Source of the DNA: Xanthostigma xanthostigma
Taxonomy: Eukaryota; Arthropoda; Insecta; Raphidioptera; Raphidiidae
DNA: 64,000 bases
NCBI GenBank assembly: GCA_963575645.1
Contig: OY754466.1
Coordinates: 46,780,001-46,844,000 of the forward strand
Direction: 5' to 3'
In this document: piece after piece, positions 6,837-16,792 of the stretch
How the letters are laid out: each line of letters starts with the position of its first letter
Position numbering within the stretch: the stretch's first letter is position 1
Translations under genes and position numbers: made by a program
Notes under the pieces: generated by a model
The model's database searches: none
What the model was told of the DNA's origin: nothing
What the model saw: the letters and a program-made list of their open reading frames with translations, nothing else

Positions 6837-9800
6837 CTATTTTTCATTAATTTTATAATGACCCCATGGCAGCGTGTCGTGCGTTCCCGCTATAAGAAAG
6901 CGTTTGTCGTCGTGCGCGCTCAAACCGATCTTATTGATTTCTTGCGTGTAGACCTCATGCTTGATCGATCTGAACACGCACATGCTACACATGAGGTGCT
7001 TCTTAGTCTCTAAGCAACGTAAATAATCATGAAATTTAAAAGCGGCGACAGTGTCTTTTTTTACGCCTTTGCTCTTCTTGAAACAACTTCCTCCGGCATC
7101 GCGATCGTAGTCGCACGCAGCATGAACGCATTCGGAGTCGTTGCATAATTTGTCCGTTAAATAGGCGTACAATTTTGATCGAAGTCCGACAAATTTTACA
7201 ATGTTATCCGTGACTTCGAACTTGAACTTACCCAACACTTTCTTATTCACCAGAGGTAAGCCGTACGGATTGTCTGCTGGGAAGTTGGAAGTATCGAATC
7301 GTTCCAGAACGTCACCCTTGATATCATTGTAAAAATCGTCTGTCTTCACTTCGAAAATAAACGAATCTGTGTCGGTGTAGCAAAGACGCACGCTCTCGCC
7401 GTACTTAGGTTTCATGTAAGCGTAAAGAAAATCATACATTAAAATTTTTGAGACATCGAGAACAGATAGGCCGATATAGTTTGGCTTGTCGTACTTGACG
7501 CTGAGACGTTTCATTTGTACACCGACAAAATTCTCATTAAACACGGTGATTGAATGAAAATTCGGTCTACTTATCAAAGTCTCAGCGTCCAAATTTTTAC
7601 CGCTATTTTTCCAATCGCTTATAAGTTTAACGTCTACGCGTTTCTCTACACTCTCAACACTTTTACCGAATATAGCGTTGTTGAACAGTTTATAGAGGTC
7701 CTTTTCAAAGTCAGAGGTCGCTAGTTTACGTAGTTCAGTGTTGGCGTCAATGTACGGTTTCAAAAAGTCGCTCTGCTTAAAAGTCAACACGCGGTGTATT
7801 TTTGTAACGCGTAAGCCGTGCCTTACACACTGCTGCAAGTTTCTGTAGTGTAAAACGTATTTCTGTTTGTCGGTCAGGGCGGTCAAAAGTTTAGTCTGTT
7901 TTGATTTCGATGTGGGCGGCACTTGTTGCTTAGCGCAAAAGGGTAGGTCTTTGTGTAAGTCGTGTAATTCTGTCGGGTACTCCAAGTCCACCTCTAAAAA
8001 GCATCCTTCGTCCGCGTTCGGAGCTATGCCGCTATAGTCAAAGTTATTAATTTCCAGTTCGGGTAGCCATTTGAAGTTGCCGTAAGGCATCGCTTCAGAC
8101 ATACTCCACCCGTACTGGTTGTTTGCGTCTAAATAGACTATGTAGGACGAAGGTTTGCTAGTGTCGTATGTTTGCATGTATTTGTTGTTGGCTTCGCTGT
8201 AGCGTTTCGAGCACTGACTGATGCCACCGCGTAACGCGCGTCTCACAAAATGTATTTGGTCAATGTCCGTCAAAAGTTCTAGTTGTATGTCGGTAAATTT
8301 CAACATGCAGTCCCAGGAAAGACCGGGCGTTGTAAAATAGTGAGCCGGATCAAGTTCGTAATGTGTTTTCGTCGCAATTCTAAATTTTTCAAACGCGTCT
8401 GCCAATATCATCACGTCAGTTTTCAGGTACACGTCACTGTAATCGCCGAGAGTATTGCAATTGAAACTATGCCATACGTTTTGAGCGTGGGCGTAGTCTT
8501 CATTGCTGATTTTACTATTGCTTTTAAGCAGGCTCGTAAATAAGTCTATGTGCGGTAATTCGGTGTCGTCCAATTTTGATAAGGAGTCTACATACTCGTA
8601 CGGAAAGATTCCTTTCCGTCTGAGCAATTTAAACTGTTCGTGGTCGGTGAAGAGTGCTCGCATTTCTGTGCACTCGTTGTCGGTGAGAGTCTTTGCAATT
8701 TTGTCTAGGCCGGCCGAAATGAATCTAAAAGAATCCAAGAATCGCAACTCTACATATTTTTTTCTATCGTCCTCTTCGTTGTCATAAAGGTCAGTATAGT
8801 GAGTGTCATCGCTGCAGTCGTCTTGTTCGTTTACAGGAATTTTTATGGACATTGAAATATATTTTTCTTTATTGAGAGGTATGACGCTGATTTTTTGGTA
8901 TTTTTCCGCAAATTTAGATATAAATAAATGCACGTCATAGTCAAGATTATGGAAAAATATCGGTATAAACTTGGGAACTTTGTAATTTAAATTACACGAG
9001 TTGTGGGCCAATCCATTCGGCTCGCCCGTCAAGTGACAGTGATCTAACACCACCTTTTTATCGCACACGTCGCGTTCGGTGAATTTTTCACTGCATAGGC
9101 AACAGGCCGTTGCCGAATAGATTCGTCGTCGCTCGTCGGCTTCCAGCTGACGCATCGGCACGACCGTCTGTGAGATTTTCGTCAAGCGTCTGACGTCGGC
9201 CACCAGTGTGTCTATGAAGCGATCGATGCAGTCGACGCCTCTGACGCAACGGTACGTGGACAATGCGTCATCGTAGGAGCACTTTACATAATAGCCAAAA
9301 CTATAGGGCGTGTGTTTTTGCAACGACTGAACGTATGACGCGGACGGATCGGCTGAGCAGCCGCGAATCGGTTGCAGGTAGCTTTCAGAATCGGCGTAAA
9401 TGACAAACGGAACGGTCATTTTCCTTTCTAAGTTTTTAAATTTTACAATATTGCCGGGCGCCTTTCTACCCAGTCGATCCGTCACAATGTCGGCGGTCGG
9501 TAAAGACACACGCACCTTACCACAGTCCTGCTCTTGATGTCTCTGCAACTTGAACTCATTAGCGAACGAAACCAAGCACCCGTCGCATAAATGTATTTGT
9601 TCAGTGTGTGCTGTCAACTGACTGCGCACCAAGCGCGATAGGTGCTTGATCCATACGTAATGAGTTACACCTTCATCGTTACATAAATATAAAACGTTTA
9701 CATGATTTAATTTTCGATCACTCGTCACATACAATACAACTATTTCGTCTTTATCGTTCAAACCATACACATTTACACTGACACTGTTGTTTTGCCTCTC

Positions 9801-10832
9801 GAATTTCGACACGTCTTTTATCTTCACTGGGAAGTCTATATTTTTAAAATTCAACACTGTGTCGTAGTGCGCGTACGAGGTGGTGCGATGTGGATTATTA
9901 ACGACGGGATACAGCGCGCTCATTATCGACCAGGCGAAGCATGCGTTGTCGTTCTCGTTTTCCACGTTGACGACGGAGTGCTTGTCGCGAATTTTCTTGG
10001 GTAGCTGTATGTATTTGGACGCTCGCAGTGGGTTATACTTCATTACGTTCAATTCAATGTAGCGTATCTGCCGCAACGCCCAACCGCTCTGCACTTCCTG
10101 GAACTCTTCAGACTTTTTCACAATCTTGACAGTCATTTCGTCATAGATGGCGGCCGGATCGCTGCCTTGAGTAAGTGCCACGCTCTTGGTGTTGAAAGAT
10201 TTCAGTTCGTTCACTACAACGTCACCTTTCTCGGTAGCGTTGACCTTGTAGAAGTCTGCAAACAGTTCCATGTTAAATTTCAAAGCGACGAAACGCTCCA
10301 AAGACAGCGTGAGCAAGTCCACCACGTCCGACCTGCTCGCTTGCATAAAGAGCGTAACGTCCAAATTTGAACGGTCTTTGTTGTGTATTTTATAAGAACA
10401 AATACGCTTCTTGAACGCTGACTTGCAGACTTCTACGTTTTCGCGAAGACCTATGAAAGAATTTTCCTTATGCGCGGTGCTGTTCCTATGTCCAGCCAAA
10501 CCTCTAGAGTCGACCAACACGCCGCAGACTTCGCACAATTGCTCGTTTTTGACACGTTTCGCTTGCCCGGAATCATTGTTGTTGCTGCCGGCGCGTTTGC
10601 CTGTTGAAGTGGATGCTGCAGCGTCCATTGGATCAATAGAGCGCACCCCTTTTGTGCCTGTTCCTTTTATAGAATGCACTCTTACCAAATGTGCTTTCAT
10701 ATTGTCTGCTCGGTTGAAATATTCACCGCACACTATACACTCTACACGCTCAGTTTTATCATGAATTTTCACATGTCTCTGTCTATGGTCCCGGCTCGTA
10801 AAAGTTTTACCGCACACGTCACACTTGAACAT
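6837..10832 (-). CDS. Protein-primed family-B DNA polymerase with zinc fingers and HNH/EndoVII-like insert
   Basis: The 1331-residue replicase has two N-terminal C2H2 fingers (about residues 4-24 and 32-53), a third near 100-121 and a fourth near 413-434. Exonuclease motifs are ExoI YADSE (about 479), ExoII FFHNLDYDVHLF (about 628) and ExoIII DVYLKTDVMILAD (about 800). Between ExoI and ExoII lies CCLCSEKF...DHCHLTGEPNGLAHNSCN (about 575-615), the zinc/HNH signature of recombination endonuclease VII. Polymerase motifs A (DANNQYGWSM, about 902), B (KLFNNAIFGKS, about 1050) and C (YTDTDSF, about 1153) and the KxY-like LRSKLYAY (about 1220) are all intact. The protein-primed class is inferred from this architecture; no terminal-protein domain was identified. 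The ATG follows the upstream stop by 1 nt (TAAAATG). Confidence 0.96.
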   Translation of the reverse strand: MFKCDVCGKTFTSRDHRQRHVKIHDKTERVECIVCGEYFNRADNMKAHLVRVHSIKGTGTKGVRSIDPMDAAASTSTGKRAGSNNNDSGQAKRVKNEQLCEVCGVLVDSRGLAGHRNSTAHKENSFIGLRENVEVCKSAFKKRICSYKIHNKDRSNLDVTLFMQASRSDVVDLLTLSLERFVALKFNMELFADFYKVNATEKGDVVVNELKSFNTKSVALTQGSDPAAIYDEMTVKIVKKSEEFQEVQSGWALRQIRYIELNVMKYNPLRASKYIQLPKKIRDKHSVVNVENENDNACFAWSIMSALYPVVNNPHRTTSYAHYDTVLNFKNIDFPVKIKDVSKFERQNNSVSVNVYGLNDKDEIVVLYVTSDRKLNHVNVLYLCNDEGVTHYVWIKHLSRLVRSQLTAHTEQIHLCDGCLVSFANEFKLQRHQEQDCGKVRVSLPTADIVTDRLGRKAPGNIVKFKNLERKMTVPFVIYADSESYLQPIRGCSADPSASYVQSLQKHTPYSFGYYVKCSYDDALSTYRCVRGVDCIDRFIDTLVADVRRLTKISQTVVPMRQLEADERRRIYSATACCLCSEKFTERDVCDKKVVLDHCHLTGEPNGLAHNSCNLNYKVPKFIPIFFHNLDYDVHLFISKFAEKYQKISVIPLNKEKYISMSIKIPVNEQDDCSDDTHYTDLYDNEEDDRKKYVELRFLDSFRFISAGLDKIAKTLTDNECTEMRALFTDHEQFKLLRRKGIFPYEYVDSLSKLDDTELPHIDLFTSLLKSNSKISNEDYAHAQNVWHSFNCNTLGDYSDVYLKTDVMILADAFEKFRIATKTHYELDPAHYFTTPGLSWDCMLKFTDIQLELLTDIDQIHFVRRALRGGISQCSKRYSEANNKYMQTYDTSKPSSYIVYLDANNQYGWSMSEAMPYGNFKWLPELEINNFDYSGIAPNADEGCFLEVDLEYPTELHDLHKDLPFCAKQQVPPTSKSKQTKLLTALTDKQKYVLHYRNLQQCVRHGLRVTKIHRVLTFKQSDFLKPYIDANTELRKLATSDFEKDLYKLFNNAIFGKSVESVEKRVDVKLISDWKNSGKNLDAETLISRPNFHSITVFNENFVGVQMKRLSVKYDKPNYIGLSVLDVSKILMYDFLYAYMKPKYGESVRLCYTDTDSFIFEVKTDDFYNDIKGDVLERFDTSNFPADNPYGLPLVNKKVLGKFKFEVTDNIVKFVGLRSKLYAYLTDKLCNDSECVHAACDYDRDAGGSCFKKSKGVKKDTVAAFKFHDYLRCLETKKHLMCSMCVFRSIKHEVYTQEINKIGLSAHDDKRFLIAGTHDTLPWGHYKINEK

Positions 10833-10833
10833 T

Positions 10834-11262
10834 TTATTTATTGTTTTTTACAAAAAACACTACATCGTCTTCCAAATAATTAGGTAGAGCAATATTGTAC
10901 AATAGTATTTGTCTGTATGCTAATGCTCTTAAGCTAGTTATATTTGAAAAACAAAATTTACATTTACGAAAACACTGCATTAAACTTTTTTTACATTTTA
11001 AACAGTGTGAGTGTTTCAAGTTTGTAAAGTCTGGTAACCATCTACCCGAAAGCATTTCTTTAAAATATATTATTTTTTTCGTTAAATGAAGAAATATACA
11101 ACATCCAAAAAATTTTGTCTTCTCACACAGAAAACAGTAATTTTCCGAATTACTTTTAATGAATTTACAGTCTTTTTGAAATTTCTCTGTGCAATCGTTG
11201 CAAAAATTAGCGTTAAATGAATGGTTACTGTATTTAAAAACTGCAAAACATTTGCACTGCAT
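10834..11262 (-). CDS. Cys-rich, probably zinc-binding Polinton protein
   Basis: I do not recognise this 142-residue protein. About 17 cysteines are visible, many in CxxC or CxC pairs: CKC near the start, CNDC, CFLC, then HCLKCKKS and CFRKCKFC. This suggests two or more zinc knuckles or ribbons separated by a basic, aromatic stretch. It lies between the OB-like gene and the polymerase gene, with a 1-nt gap to the polymerase, so an early regulatory or replication role is plausible but inferred. No nuclear signal or membrane segment is obvious. Confidence 0.55.
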   Translation of the reverse strand: MQCKCFAVFKYSNHSFNANFCNDCTEKFQKDCKFIKSNSENYCFLCEKTKFFGCCIFLHLTKKIIYFKEMLSGRWLPDFTNLKHSHCLKCKKSLMQCFRKCKFCFSNITSLRALAYRQILLYNIALPNYLEDDVVFFVKNNK

Positions 11263-11337
11263 ACTAATGATATAAATAACAGTTTATTTAAAATGATGAT
11301 GATGATGTGGAAGCGGTGTTGTCATCTTTGTTCAATT

Positions 11338-11739
11338 TTACTCTTTTTTTGGGATTTCCTCCTCATCGTCGATATCTCTATTTGTGCAGCTGCTGCTGTC
11401 GTCGCCAGAGGAGGAGGAGGAGTTGTCCACAAAATTTATTATCGCCGTCTTGTTTCGATACTGGCCGATGGTCTTCTCGCCTTTGTAAACTAGCGACGTG
11501 TTTTTTACCGCTAATAGCTCCTGTTTTTCTATATCGGACAATCTTTCAAATCGGGCAGGTAAAAAAAAGATGCCCTCCTTGTCTTTAAGCGTTACGGTGA
11601 GTTTGGACCCGTATTTTGTTGTCATTGTGTTTATACTTTTTATTTGATATTTTTTATTTATTTCTAAACTGTTTAATTTACTAAATTTATTTTCGTCGTT
11701 GCTCAATTCACAGTTGCCAATTTTATTGAATTTGGACAT
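11338..11739 (-). CDS. Small protein with possible OB-fold (ssDNA-binding-like)
   Basis: The 133-residue product has a compact first 100 residues with alternating strands: LEINKKYQIKSINTMTTKYG, SKLTVTLKDKEGIFFLPARF, then a helix (LSDIEKQELLAV) and a last strand (NKTAIINFVD). This order resembles a nucleic-acid-binding OB-fold. The C-terminus is an acidic Ser/Asp/Glu tail (DDSSSCTNRDIDDEEEIPKKE) like those of ssDNA-binding proteins, where the tail recruits replication partners. It is the first gene from the right end, next to the polymerase block, which fits a replication accessory. The ssDNA-binding call is an inference; no database match was tested. Confidence 0.6.
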   Translation of the reverse strand: MSKFNKIGNCELSNDENKFSKLNSLEINKKYQIKSINTMTTKYGSKLTVTLKDKEGIFFLPARFERLSDIEKQELLAVKNTSLVYKGEKTIGQYRNKTAIINFVDNSSSSSGDDSSSCTNRDIDDEEEIPKKE

Positions 11740-12139
11740 CTATAACAAAGAAATAGAACAACATAAAAGACGTTTTCGTTAAACATACTGCAGGGAAACC
11801 TTTATTAGGGCGTATGTGTGCATGTGAACTAAAATCATTTAAATAAAATAAATATTTACCTTGTATGCTGTATTCAAACGACAATTCAATAAAAACCAAC
11901 GATCCAATTCTTGTTTTAGAAAAAAACTTTATGTGTTGTTTTGTTTTGAAACACTTATAATGCCGAATTGTTTAAAGTTGTTTAAAGTTGTTCAAAACAC
12001 GATCCGTGAACACGTAAAGACCAACTGATAATTGTGGCTGTACCTCGGTAGGTTATATACTAAACCATTTTCAAAAAAATGTATTATTCCACGGTCGCAT
12101 GCATTGTGTATATCTTGCAGGTGTAGAATGTAAACACCA
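11740..12139. other. Non-coding right flank, probable Polinton terminal region
   Basis: No gene is visible. The short repeat TTGTTTAAAG occurs twice in tandem with a third degenerate copy (about 11968-11995), and the stretch reaches the tandem array that begins near 12,140. The element's terminal inverted repeat should lie here or just beyond, but cannot be fixed without the left end. Confidence 0.4.
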
Positions 12140-12450
12140 TTTTTATTTTATTGTGTTTTGCTAGAAAATATTTTTACAGACGTAGTAGTTATTAAGTCGC
12201 CACGGGTAGTAATAAATTGCAATTCTAAAGATTAAACATAATTTTTATTTTTTATTAATTGCGTTTGCAATCATTTATATTTACAGGCGTAATAAATATT
12301 AACTCACCTCGAGTTGCAAGACCTTGCAATTCTAAAGTGGAAACTCAATTTTTATTTTTCTTAATTGCGTTTGCAATCATTTATATTTACAGACGTAATA
12401 AATATTAACTCGCCTCGAGTTGCAAGACCTTGCAATTCCTAAAGTGGAAT
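12140..12450. repeat. Tandem repeat, about 106-bp period, about three units
   Basis: TTAATTGCGTTTGCAATC recurs at 12255 and 12361 (period 106) in two nearly identical units, with a diverged unit before them (about 12140-12250). Each unit ends near TTGCAATTCTAAAG. It may be subterminal to the Polinton or belong to a satellite. Confidence 0.75.
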
Positions 12451-12529
12451 GTGCAACGTTCAGTAATCTTAAAAAACTCGGGTCGCAGTGCCAAACCCTG
12501 CCGACAATATAGTGTATTTGCTTTTATAG

Positions 12530-12997
12530 GCAGTGTGGCTCTATTGTATGAGCTTAACTTTGTTTTTGAACAAAATAAAAAAAATTACCCCTTAATACAC
12601 CCCTTAAAACAACATTTTTTTAGTTAATTTTAATACTACATATCAATTCAACATCTGTACCAAATTATATACACCCTTCTGTATGTAAATCTATATCAGT
12701 AAACTTGTGTTTTCATAAAATTTGTAAGTCCGGTCCTGTGGGGCCGATTTTTTTTAAATTTTAGCGGCACATTTTAATAATTACTAAAGGGTTAAATTTC
12801 AATTTTGAAACGATTCTGAGCATTTTTTCGGTATTTTTGGGCCCGAAAACTTTTTTCGACCCCTAAATACCACCCTTAACATGTCCCGATTAGGCCCATT
12901 TTAAATAGGCTTCGTGCGGTGATGGATTCCAACGTGTGGACCAAATTTCGTTTAAATCGATTAAGTCTGTCGAGAGTTATCGTGCTAACACATATAT

Positions 12998-13036
<39 letters not shown>

Positions 13037-13170
13037 TATATAAACATTTCCAAAAATGGTGCCAAACTTCTTAGAAACTTATGAAACGTCGAGAAATTTT
13101 GGTCCGACCCCTAGGTCCCGCCATCCGACCGACGCCAATAGTGTAAGTGCCTTATGGCAAATACACTAAA
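12530..13170 (-). mobile_element. Repeat family R1, minus copy
   Basis: This stretch is the inverse of 20960-21390. Shared blocks include the CCCCTTAATACACCCC segment (12588-12605), the GGTTAAATTTCAATTTTGAAACG block near 12790 and the TAAGTGCCTTATGGCAAATA block near 13145. No coding sequence is visible. It contains an AT microsatellite at 12989-13040. Confidence 0.6.
12989..13040. repeat. (TA)n microsatellite
   Basis: Almost pure TA dinucleotides with two interruptions (AAA and CA). Confidence 0.9.
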
Positions 13171-14713
13171 AATAATATTGTTTTTACATACGGGTTATTG
13201 ACTGCTTTTTTATTTCCGCTTTTACTTTTAATATGTCCTTGCGTGCTTCAAGTTGTTTACTACATTGTTGTTCGTTTACACAATTACTTTGTAAAAGGTC
13301 AGGAGAGACGTACAAAGATAGCACTGTTATGAGAGAGGGAAAAACGATGCATTTTTTTTCTTTTCGACTTGTTACTGCCCCCCTTTGACTTTTTGACATT
13401 TCTGAAAAGTGCAAAGGCTTCGTCTACTCGGCCGCTATCGAATGAAAAAAACCACGTTAAAATCCGTTCGACCGTTTTCGAGATATTCAATAAATTGTTT
13501 TTTGCATGCAAACATAAACAGGATTTTTGGCAGGGCCGCAAGGGATTATTTATCTCGACTAAAAATAAAAATCTTTTAATTTGAAATATTTGGTGAAATA
13601 TTCGAAAGACAGCAAAACGCCTCAAGTGAAAACGGTTTGCAATGAGATGGCGCTAGCTTTGATCAACTAATATTAACGAAAGAGTTTTTTTAATTTTTGA
13701 AAAAGACACGTTTTCGAGGCGCACTGTCGCTAAAAAAGAAAATGCACGCGTGCGTAGGGTGAACTGGAAGAGATGCCCTCTCTGAATCTAATAAAATTTT
13801 TCCTAAATTATCAATTTCGTCGGGTGCTTTTCAAAAAATCCGTCAAAGTCCGAAAATTTCAACATTGGTCATCCCGCGCAGTTTATGCTAATTTAATGTT
13901 GTCGACCGTCGCACGGACTGAGTCAGTCGCACTGTTCTGTAGGCTGATTGTAAAAAATATCTGCCAGACACTAAGGTCGAAAATTGCGTGTATATTGCAA
14001 CATATTATCATTTGACTTAGCGCTGTTGTGTGGCTAAGTCGGTAGTGTTTAAATATTTTTTAATTATTATTTTTTCGATTGGAATAGACTAAACTATGAA
14101 TAAGATTAGATATTATTATAAACGCTCGACAGTTAAACTGTTAAGATGGTCTGTGGTTAGGTGCGTGCGCTTGTGTGGTGAAATAATGTTTGAAATGTGA
14201 ATGTTTTTTTTTATAAATGGTAAGTTTTTCCCTTTATTATTATATTAACGCCTTTTCATAATTTTTTTCAAAATAAGTGTTGTAATTCTCGATGTGTGTG
14301 ACTCTGATGAATTCAATTTTAACAACAAAACTAAATTTTCGTTATTTGATTTTTTTTCAAGAGTCCAAATGTGTTAACAATAAAGTAACAAACAATAACG
14401 CCCTTATGAAAATTTCCAAAATTTTGAGTTTTCATTTTCGAAAATTTTCAAAAAGTCGTTTTTTTTGAATTTTGAACTCGGTTTAGAAATCATTATTTTT
14501 TGAAGTTTGGTGGTGGGAGTAACGGGTTTTTTGATATTTTTTATGTGGTGTAGGTGCAGAATAAAAAATTTTTTTTTCAAAGATATTTGAATTTTGTGAA
14601 GAGGGAAAAGTTGTTTGTAATTAAAAAACAAATCATTAAGCTCTCTTGAAGAAATCCAAAATTTTGCATTTTTTCTGGAAAAATTTTGAATTTTATTTTT
14701 TTAATAATTGTAT
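13171..14713. other. Non-coding, no recognised feature
   Basis: There are only short, unconvincing open frames. AT-rich sequence with many mononucleotide runs; nothing I can assign. Confidence 0.5.
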
Positions 14714-15382
14714 TTATGGTGTCGTATAGAGCATCTTGCGTAGATCCGATAGCGCATGCAAGCCCCCTTGTAAAATATTAACAAGCCCCCAGTCCCCTCC
14801 CTGCTCGGAGAACGAAGCGAGCCGGGGTCGAACGCAGCATGTAGGCGTGTTCCCGCGGCCATGCTGTTTGGTTAGAGACGTCACTCGACTGTGAAAAAAT
14901 TTTTTTTGCAAAGGGACCCCCGCCCGTCTCGAGAACGGGACGTCTGACGAGCGATTGGACGACGCAGACGTGTTGGGGGCGTGCTCTAGTTTAATTAGAC
15001 GCCCCACTCGACGCTGGAAATTTTCATAGGGAAAGGGTACCCCCACCCGTCTCGAGAACGAAACCTCTGCCGACCGATTGGACGCCATGGGCGTGGTCGT
15101 CTGATCCCCCTCTTTCATTTGAGCCCAAACTCGACCCGGAAAATTTTTTTTCCTCTTTTGGAAAACTGTCGGAAAATGCATTTTCCAGGCAGGGTGTAAG
15201 GGTGAATCTGAACATACATAAAAGAACTACTTCCGTTCGACAAAAACTTTTGAACGGTAACTCCGATTATCATGAAATTTGAACACAACATTCATCTTGG
15301 TAAACGAAGATGAACATGCGTACTCATGCCCTTCCCTCCATTCGTTCTTTTGTACCCGGGTGAAACCGGGCGGGACCGCTAG
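14714..15382 (+). mobile_element. Non-autonomous Helitron with internal minisatellite
   Basis: The 3' end is canonical for insect Helitrons: a GC-rich hairpin (CCCGGGTGAAACCGGGCGGG) followed by ACCGCTAG and then T. The same 160-bp end recurs at 19040-19205 and, degenerate, at 50970-51125. Upstream, three diverged units of about 130 bp (14790-15140) share CCGTCTCGAGAACG and TTGGACG blocks. The 5' end is uncertain. Confidence 0.7.
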
Positions 15383-15988
15383 TTAAAAATAAAACGAAAA
15401 GAACTCTGAATATTTTTTTATTAAGGATACATCTAATTAAAAAATATCAAAGTAAGTACGTAATATTAATGCAAAAAATGACATTTTTTACTCTGAACAA
15501 TCTGTCTGAAATCTGGAATTAAGTTGGTGCAAGCTATTGCCATTAAATATTGATATTCTTCGATTCTTCTGGGTTCGCACAAAATAGGTCGACGGTCTGG
15601 ATCCGGACCGCGGTCCGCCATTTGGTAACCCCTGTTATATAGCATAGTAACTGTAACAATGACTGTGTATTTCGTACAACAATAGCAAACATTGCTATAA
15701 AATAATAGTAGAGTTATATTTGGAGAACATTTCAACAGATGACACTGTTCACATCGGAACTTGCTATGATGCCCAGAACATATCGGTTCAGTTAATATAG
15801 ATTTTGCTTTATGGCAGCCCTGTTTCTTGTGGCCGCTACTAGACATTGTACTCCCGTTTTGTGGGCAGAACAAGACTACACGCAGACAGTAAAGATATAT
15901 GTAAATTTACTGTGTTAAATAATACGGAGGTGTTAAATTATCCAGATTAAGGTCATTATTTATTTGTCTTAACTCTCAGTCTTTAGTT
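15383..15988. mobile_element. Fragment ending in a hAT-like terminus
   Basis: Read on the minus strand, CAGGGGTTACCAAATGGC begins at 15634 and is followed by GGACCGCGGTCCGGATCC. This resembles the CAGGGGTxxxCAAA termini of hAT elements. No partner end was found, so it is a fragment. A 135-codon open frame across it (15873-15466, minus) is Cys-rich but crosses this terminus and is not accepted as a gene. Confidence 0.4.
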
Positions 15989-16514
15989 ACGCTAAGGTTA
16001 AAGATGTTTGCCTCCCTTTTTAGAAAAAACCTCACAATTTCTCCACATAAATTATATATCATTTTACAGATAATTGCTTGCTCTATTGACATCGACAACT
16101 AAAAAATTTATTATTGCTTTTGTTTTTGTAAATTAATTAAAATACAGCAACGCTGAACAACGTCTGCCATCTGACGTTAACACTTCGATCTGTCATCTGA
16201 CCTTCATATTGTAATACAACAGACACAATACTGCATACTGCCATCTAATTTTGAAACAGCGAGCAACGCTGAACAACGTCACAGCAATGCTCAACGCTTT
16301 TGCTACTTGCGCCTCTATATGACAATTTTAGTAAAATATTTCTTCGATCGGTCATCTGAGCTTCATATTGTAATACAACATAAAGAAGAACATTATAAGC
16401 AGTGTGCAAAATTAGAAACGAATGTAATACCTGCAATCATATTTAAAAAATAATTTAGTAAAGTGATAATTATTATACTTATTTAGTGCGAATAATTCGC
16501 ACAGGTCACACTAG
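15989..16514 (+). mobile_element. Helitron-like family A, copy 1
   Basis: The element starts GCTAAGGTTAAAGATGTTTG and ends with the perfect 17-bp palindrome GTGCGAATAATTCGCAC (16486-16502), then AGGTCACACTAG and T. A short palindrome about 10 nt before CTAG, then T, is the Helitron 3' signature. Internal repeats of the type TCATCTGACCTTCATATTG are present. No coding sequence. Confidence 0.7.
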
Positions 16515-16792
16515 TTTTTCTTTAATCGGTTACGTTTTTGAAGTGAAACTTATTTAAGCGCGGAAGTAGTCATGATCATAAAGAGAAAGGCGTATACAAT
16601 CGCGGTACTAGTGTAGAGGAATTAGTTAAGTTGCTAAGAGATGGCAGCAAAATGAAAAGAAGTATTCTGATCCGATGGATTAAAAGTTTACCCTATTTTC
16701 TGTGTATGCGAACGAGAGAGTATACAAAATGCAGTATAACAGTGAGAGAGAGATTTTTACTTCTACTGCATTCTTTTCTTCATCACTAAAAG

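Larger units (their letters stand above)
1..12140 (-). mobile_element. Partial endogenous Maverick/Polinton (adintovirus-like) element
   Basis: Twelve closely spaced minus-strand reading frames include the diagnostic set of this group: protein-primed family-B DNA polymerase, retroviral-type integrase with chromodomain, A32/FtsK-type ATPase, adenain-like cysteine protease, penton-like capsid protein and a PLA2-domain protein. The frames are open over their full length, so the copy looks young or under constraint. The left end, including the major capsid gene expected near the penton gene, is outside the window. The right terminus is not resolved because the partner terminal inverted repeat is missing. 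It must lie right of the last gene (11739) and probably before the AT-rich tandem repeats and other transposon fragments that start near 12,140. The end coordinate is therefore approximate. Confidence 0.93.

Noticed and set aside
10451..10636. Minus-strand 61-codon frame inside the polymerase
   Set aside because: Overlapping alternative frame of the polymerase gene with no features.
14714..15181. 155-codon minus frame with three internal repeats
   Set aside because: The repeats are a DNA minisatellite inside a Helitron; no protein family features, and the frame is open only because of base composition.
15466..15873. 135-codon Cys-rich minus frame
   Set aside because: It crosses a hAT-like terminus (15634), so it is not one gene; composition alone is not enough.
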